From VRUE01 sp963702175 (GTDB taxonomy: Bacteria; Actinomycetota; Thermoleophilia; Solirubrobacterales; 70-9), in assembly GCA_963702175.1 (NCBI GenBank), contig OY969721.1, positions 1,860,001 through 1,924,000 of the forward strand: a stretch of 64,000 nucleotides of DNA, given 5' to 3'. This document shows, in pieces, positions 60,535 to 64,000 of the stretch (positions are counted from its first letter, which is position 1; the number at the start of each line of letters is the position of its first letter). The notes beneath the pieces are model-generated. The model saw nothing but the letters and a program-made list of their open reading frames with translations, did no database searches and was not told the DNA's origin. The position numbers and the translations under genes were made by a program.

Positions 60535-62274
60535 GTGCCGCCCGCAAACGATTCGACCTCCCTCTACCGCCGTCACCGCCCCGGTTCCTTCGACGAGGTG
60601 GTCGGCCAGCAGCACGTCGTCCGCACCCTGCGCAACGCGGTCGAGCAAGGCAAGGTTCACCACGCCTACCTCTTCGTCGGCTCGCGCGGCACCGGCAAGA
60701 CCTCGATGGCGAAGATCCTCGCCCGCTCGCTCAACTGCGAGCGCGGCGGGCCCACCGTCACCCCTTGCGGCGAGTGCGAATCGTGCCTGACTATTGCCTC
60801 TGGAACCTCGATCGACGTGATCGAGATGGACGCCGCCTCCAACCGCTCCGTCGACGACGTCCGCGACCTGCGCGAGCGGGTTGCCTATGCGCCGGCGGGC
60901 GGCCACTGGAAGGTTTACATCCTCGACGAGGCGCACATGCTGACCAAGGAGGCCTGGAACGCCTTCCTCAAGACACTTGAGGAGCCACCGCCGAACACGG
61001 TCTTCGTCCTCGCCACCACCGAGTCGCACAAGGTGATGGCGACGATCGCCGACCGCTGCCAGCGCTTCGACTTCCAGCGCCCCTCGCTGGAGCAGATCTC
61101 CGAGGTGCTGACGCGGGTGGCGGCGGCGGAGGGGATCGAGGTCGAGGACGGCGCGACGGCGATGATCGCCCGCTCCGCCTCGGGCAGCTTCCGCGACGCG
61201 CTCGGCACGCTCGACCAGCTGGTCGCCTTCGGCGGCGAGCAGGTGAAGCTGGAAGCGGTGCTGGAAGTGCTCGGTGCCGCCGATGCGGAGCTGCTTTTCG
61301 AAGCGGTCGACGCGATCCTCGCCGAGGACCCGAAAGGGGTCCTGCTCGGGGTCGAGAGGATGGCCCGCTCCGGTCGCGACCCCTCCCAGTTCGCCCGCGA
61401 CCTGCTCGGCCACCTGCGCCACCTGCTTGTCACCCAGACGGTCGGCGAGGTGCCCAACACCTTCGTGATCACCGCCACCGACTCCGACCGGCTCGCCGCC
61501 CAGGCTGCCGCGGTCGGTCCAGCCACCTTGGTTCGCACGATCGACGAGCTGGCCACTGCCCTGACTGCGGTGCGCGAGGGTGATGACGCGCGAATGGCTG
61601 TGGAGATCGCCCTGCTGAAGGCTGCGCGACCCGACCTCGATCCGTCGAGCGAGGGGTTGCTGAGGCGGATCGAGAGATTGGAGCGAGGGACGGATGCCCC
61701 CCGGGCCGCGGGTCCTGTCGCCGCAGGGGACCCACCGCCCCTTCCGGTAGCTAAAGCTTCCTCAGGGGCGGTACCCCCTACGGCGCCACCCGCGGCAGAG
61801 GCGGATTCCGCAGATGCTTCTGCCCCATCCGATGCCGATCCAGAGCCGCCTGACGAAGAGCAAGCACCCGCGGGCGAGAGCGACCTCGACATCGCCCAGC
61901 TGACCCGTATCTGGCCTGCGGTGCTTGACAAGTTGCGCGAGACGAGTCCTGCACTTGCCGCGACCTTCGACGGGGCCCGGCCCGTGGGGCTGGACGAGGA
62001 CGTGTTGAAGATTGGCTTCCCCGCCGACCTGACCTTCAACAAGCGAAAGGCAGAGGCGCCCGAGAAGCGAGATCAGCTTGCCGACGCCATCGAGGCGGTG
62101 GCCGGCACCCGGCTGCGACCCGTCTACGTCACGCTCAACGGCGAGGAGGAGGAGCCGGCGGGGACCGGCGCGGGGGCCGGCGAAGAGAGCGCTGCGCCTG
62201 AGTCCGACGAGATGGACGAGGACGCGCTGATAGAAAGACTGAAGAGCGAGTTCGACGCGGAGGAGGTCAGCTAG
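60535..62274 (+). CDS. dnaX: DNA polymerase III clamp-loader subunit tau/gamma
   Basis: 579 residues from GTG 60535. STSLYRRHRPGSFDEVVGQQ starts domain I; Walker A is GSRGTGKTS; zinc ligands are Cys68, Cys78, Cys81, Cys84; DEAHML is Walker B and the LEEPPPNTVFVLATTE motif follows. Domains II-III end near 360. Residues about 391-421 (GPVAAGDPPPLPVAKASSG and on) come from a family 2 repeat in frame, in the linker before the C-terminal part. It loads the sliding clamp and ties it to the polymerase. Leads the dnaX-ybaB-recR operon. Confidence 0.95.
   Translation: MPPANDSTSLYRRHRPGSFDEVVGQQHVVRTLRNAVEQGKVHHAYLFVGSRGTGKTSMAKILARSLNCERGGPTVTPCGECESCLTIASGTSIDVIEMDAASNRSVDDVRDLRERVAYAPAGGHWKVYILDEAHMLTKEAWNAFLKTLEEPPPNTVFVLATTESHKVMATIADRCQRFDFQRPSLEQISEVLTRVAAAEGIEVEDGATAMIARSASGSFRDALGTLDQLVAFGGEQVKLEAVLEVLGAADAELLFEAVDAILAEDPKGVLLGVERMARSGRDPSQFARDLLGHLRHLLVTQTVGEVPNTFVITATDSDRLAAQAAAVGPATLVRTIDELATALTAVREGDDARMAVEIALLKAARPDLDPSSEGLLRRIERLERGTDAPRAAGPVAAGDPPPLPVAKASSGAVPPTAPPAAEADSADASAPSDADPEPPDEEQAPAGESDLDIAQLTRIWPAVLDKLRETSPALAATFDGARPVGLDEDVLKIGFPADLTFNKRKAEAPEKRDQLADAIEAVAGTRLRPVYVTLNGEEEEPAGTGAGAGEESAAPESDEMDEDALIERLKSEFDAEEVS
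61705..61796 (-). repeat. Family 2 palindromic element, copy 2 (inside dnaX)
   Basis: 92 bases, opposite orientation to copy 1 at 32599. Ends GCCGCGGGT and ACCCGCGGC pair over 9 bases; the outermost bases differ from copy 1 but keep pairing. GGTAGCTAAAGCTTCCTC matches the loop of copy 1 in complement. It is contained within the dnaX reading frame and encodes a peptide almost the same as that encoded by copy 1 read on its minus strand. Confidence 0.85.
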
Positions 62275-62277
62275 ATC

Positions 62278-62616
62278 GTGGCGAGAGGCGGCATGCCCGG
62301 GGGGTTCGACGTGAACGCGCTGATGAAACAAGCGCAGAAGATGCAGGACGAGATGCTCCAGGCGCAGGAGCAGCTCAAGGACGAGGTCGTCGAGGCGAGC
62401 GCCGGGGGTGGCATGGTCAAGGTGAAGATGGGCGGCGACCTGACCCTGCGCGAGATCGTGATCGACCCTGAGGCGATCGACCCCGAGGAGGCCGAGCTGC
62501 TCGCCGAGATGGTCCAGGCCGCGGTCAACGAGGCTCTGCGTGCGGCCCAGGAGCTGGCCAGCTCGAAGATGGGCGGGATCACCGGAGGCGGCCTGGGCGG
62601 CCTGCCGGGGATGTGA
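62278..62616 (+). CDS. ybaB: YbaB/EbfC nucleoid-associated protein
   Basis: 112 residues, GTG start 3 bases after dnaX. Family pattern MKQAQKMQDEMLQAQEQLKD, then VKVKMGGDLTLREIVIDPEA and AAVNEALRAAQE. A small dimeric DNA-binding protein in the conserved dnaX-ybaB-recR unit. A glycine/methionine-rich tail is present. Confidence 0.92.
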   Translation: MARGGMPGGFDVNALMKQAQKMQDEMLQAQEQLKDEVVEASAGGGMVKVKMGGDLTLREIVIDPEAIDPEEAELLAEMVQAAVNEALRAAQELASSKMGGITGGGLGGLPGM

Positions 62617-62668
62617 GCCAGTGCGGAGCGAGCGTGCATATCTGACTCTTCGCGAGCGGAGCACTGGC
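62617..62668 (+). repeat. Family 3 repeat, copy 2 (ybaB-recR gap)
   Basis: Ends GCCAGTGC and GCACTGGC form a perfect 8-base stem. Between them are GGAGCGAGC, GTGCATATCTG and TCTTCGCGAGCGG, in the same order as in the 70-base potD-potB gap read on its minus strand. It sits inside a compact operon, immediately after the ybaB stop codon. Confidence 0.6.
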
Positions 62669-62682
62669 GAAGCCTGGTTGTC

Positions 62683-63285
62683 GTGAGCGCCGAGGGCCCG
62701 GCGCCGCTGGCGCGCCTCGTCGTTGAGCTCTCGCGCCTGCCGGGGATCGGCCAGCGCACCGCACAGCGGCTCGCCTTCCACCTACTGCGTGCACCCGACG
62801 AAGAGGCGGCGGCGCTTGCCGAGGCGATCCGCGAGGTGAAGGAGAAGGTCGGCCTTTGCGAGCAGTGCTTCAACCTCGCCGAGGACCCGCTCTGCCGGAT
62901 CTGTACCGACACGACCCGCGACCAAGCGACGATCTGCGTGGTCGAGGAACCCGCCGACGTGATCCCGATCGAGCGCACCCACGAGTACCGCGGCCTCTAC
63001 CACGTCCTCGGCGGCGCTCTCTCGCCGATCGACGGCGTCGACGCTGAGGACCTGAAGATCGCCGAGCTGGTGCGCCGCGTCGAGGGCGGCGAGGTGCGCG
63101 AGGTCGTCCTCGCCACTAACCCAACCACGACCGGGGAGGCGACCGCGCTGCACATCGCCGAGCGCCTACGTGGTCAGGCCACGGTCACCCGGTTGGCCAG
63201 CGGCCTCCCGGTGGGAGCCGACCTCGAGCACGCCGACGAGGTCACTCTCGGCAAGGCCCTCGCCGGCCGCCGCAGCCTCGACTAG
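62683..63285 (+). CDS. recR: Recombination mediator RecR
   Basis: 200 residues from GTG 62683. The helix-hairpin-helix region LPGIGQRTAQRLAFHLL (about 19-35) precedes a zinc finger (Cys59, Cys62, Cys71, Cys74) and a Toprim domain (VVEEPADVIPIERT). It acts with RecF and RecO to load RecA at gaps. Overlaps the next convergent gene by 4 bases. Confidence 0.95.
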   Translation: MSAEGPAPLARLVVELSRLPGIGQRTAQRLAFHLLRAPDEEAAALAEAIREVKEKVGLCEQCFNLAEDPLCRICTDTTRDQATICVVEEPADVIPIERTHEYRGLYHVLGGALSPIDGVDAEDLKIAELVRRVEGGEVREVVLATNPTTTGEATALHIAERLRGQATVTRLASGLPVGADLEHADEVTLGKALAGRRSLD

Positions 63286-64000
63286 CGACCCTTGATTCGG
63301 GCAAGGAAAGCCGTGAGCCGGCGCTCGTACAGCGCCGGGTCGACGTTCCACGCCTCGGTGTGGCCTGCTCTCGGGACACGAAAGTAAGTGACCCGGCGCG
63401 GCAGCTCCTCGGCCAGCGCGTCGCTGGTCGAGATCGGCACGACCTCGTCCTCGCCGCCGTGGAAGAGCAGGATCGGCAGCTGCAGCGCATCGGTGTGCTG
63501 AAGGGCGTCGAGGTCGTCCCAGTCGGCGTCGATGCGTGTTCCGATCGCCCACTCGACCGGGATCGTGCTGAACGAGGGCAGCCCCATCTCGGTTGCGTTG
63601 AAGGAGATCGTCTCCTTCCAGTTCAGCGCCGGGGCATCGAGGACAAGTCCGGCGACGCGAGACGCGAGAGAGGAGTGCTGCATGAACTGGGTGACGAGCG
63701 AACCTCCCATCGAGTAACCGACGAGCACGAGCCGGCGTGCCCCCTGGTCGAGCGCGTAACGCACTGCCGCCTCGAGGTCGTGCCACTCGGTCAGGCCCAT
63801 GTGATGGAGGTCATCCGGGCTCGGTGGCGCGCCCAGATCCTCGCGGTAGGTGATCAGCAGACTTGGCAAGCCGGCGCGACGCAGGGTGGGGACGATCTGC
63901 AGTCCACCCTGTGGGGTGTCGTTGATCCCATGGACGAGGATCGCCCAGGTCTTGTTGCGGCTGGGGACAAGCCAGGCTGGCATCGGACCCAGCTCTGCGG
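63282..64000 (-). CDS. Alpha/beta-hydrolase (esterase/lipase-like), 5' end beyond window
   Basis: At least 239 residues; the frame stays open to the window edge. An internal ATG at 63983 gives 233 residues, but the upstream codons (AELGPMPAWLVP) look coding. The oxyanion loop is AILVHGIND and the nucleophile elbow is VLVGYSMGGS; the acid is probably the Asp in HGGEDEVVP and the base His is in RAGHTEAW. Soluble serine hydrolase with unknown ester substrate. Confidence 0.85.
   Translation of the reverse strand, partial: AELGPMPAWLVPSRNKTWAILVHGINDTPQGGLQIVPTLRRAGLPSLLITYREDLGAPPSPDDLHHMGLTEWHDLEAAVRYALDQGARRLVLVGYSMGGSLVTQFMQHSSLASRVAGLVLDAPALNWKETISFNATEMGLPSFSTIPVEWAIGTRIDADWDDLDALQHTDALQLPILLFHGGEDEVVPISTSDALAEELPRRVTYFRVPRAGHTEAWNVDPALYERRLTAFLARIKGR

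Overview
The window is a continuous high-GC chromosomal segment packed with genes on both strands. Gene content and style suggest an actinobacterium of the Thermoleophilia/Solirubrobacterales kind: lipoproteins and secreted proteins with alanine/glycine-rich leaders, a one-chain biotin carboxylase-BCCP, TetR and PucR regulators, frequent GTG starts and four-base ATGA overlaps. This assignment is inference from composition and gene families; no rRNA or other strong phylogenetic marker is present.

Layout. 1-5.1 kb: an edge-truncated methyltransferase, a lone ECF sigma factor, three tandem related TetR regulators and two tandem peptidase E-like proteins. 5.1-7.7 kb: ferritin, an enolase-superfamily enzyme and an unusual HTH/alkyltransferase-like protein. 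7.7-22.1 kb: a polyamine/amine catabolism island with an FAD amine oxidase, a PotABCD-type importer, an aldehyde dehydrogenase pseudogene, an amino acid permease, a class III aminotransferase, a PucR regulator, alanine dehydrogenase and an aminobutyraldehyde-type dehydrogenase. 22.1-25.5 kb: an RTX-repeat protein, a VapBC-like pair, a small protein overlapping dodecin, and a rhodanese. 25.6-29.8 kb: assimilatory sulfate reduction (siroheme reductase, CysH, Sat, CysC). 29.8-38.4 kb: a frameshifted PHP protein, acyl-CoA carboxylase alpha chain, sulfatase, HAD hydrolase, sucCD and an ATP-dependent DNA ligase. 38.4-45 kb: a dipeptide/oligopeptide ABC operon led by an MFS gene. 45-56 kb: HD-GYP protein, dehydrogenase, assorted small enzymes, a Fic protein running into tRNA-Val, an antiporter and secreted proteins. 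56-64 kb: a large-type SRP RNA, an ABC-2 exporter, acetolactate decarboxylase, a membrane glycosyltransferase-like protein, and dnaX-ybaB/ebfC-recR.

The most unusual content is a set of interspersed palindromic repeats that gene annotation does not explain. Family 1 has six copies (about 5.04, 5.75, 9.25, 25.0, 30.7 and 59.8 kb). Each has a conserved asymmetric core around a central hairpin. The hairpin keeps pairing through compensatory changes, and the core is enclosed by outer arms that differ from copy to copy; in five copies the two arms pair perfectly. One copy lies in frame inside a membrane-protein gene. Family 2 has two 92-bp copies: one intergenic (32.6 kb), one in frame inside dnaX (61.7 kb), and both can encode nearly the same peptide. 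Family 3 has two copies (12.4 and 62.6 kb) with a shared GTGCATATCTG core. Together they resemble, in behaviour, small palindromic elements able to insert into genes without breaking them.

The island genes fit together as amine use. PotABCD and the permease import polyamines or amino acids. The oxidase and pyruvate-type aminotransferase deaminate them, Ald can regenerate pyruvate from alanine, and the aldehyde dehydrogenases oxidise the aminoaldehydes, probably under the PucR protein encoded inside the cluster.
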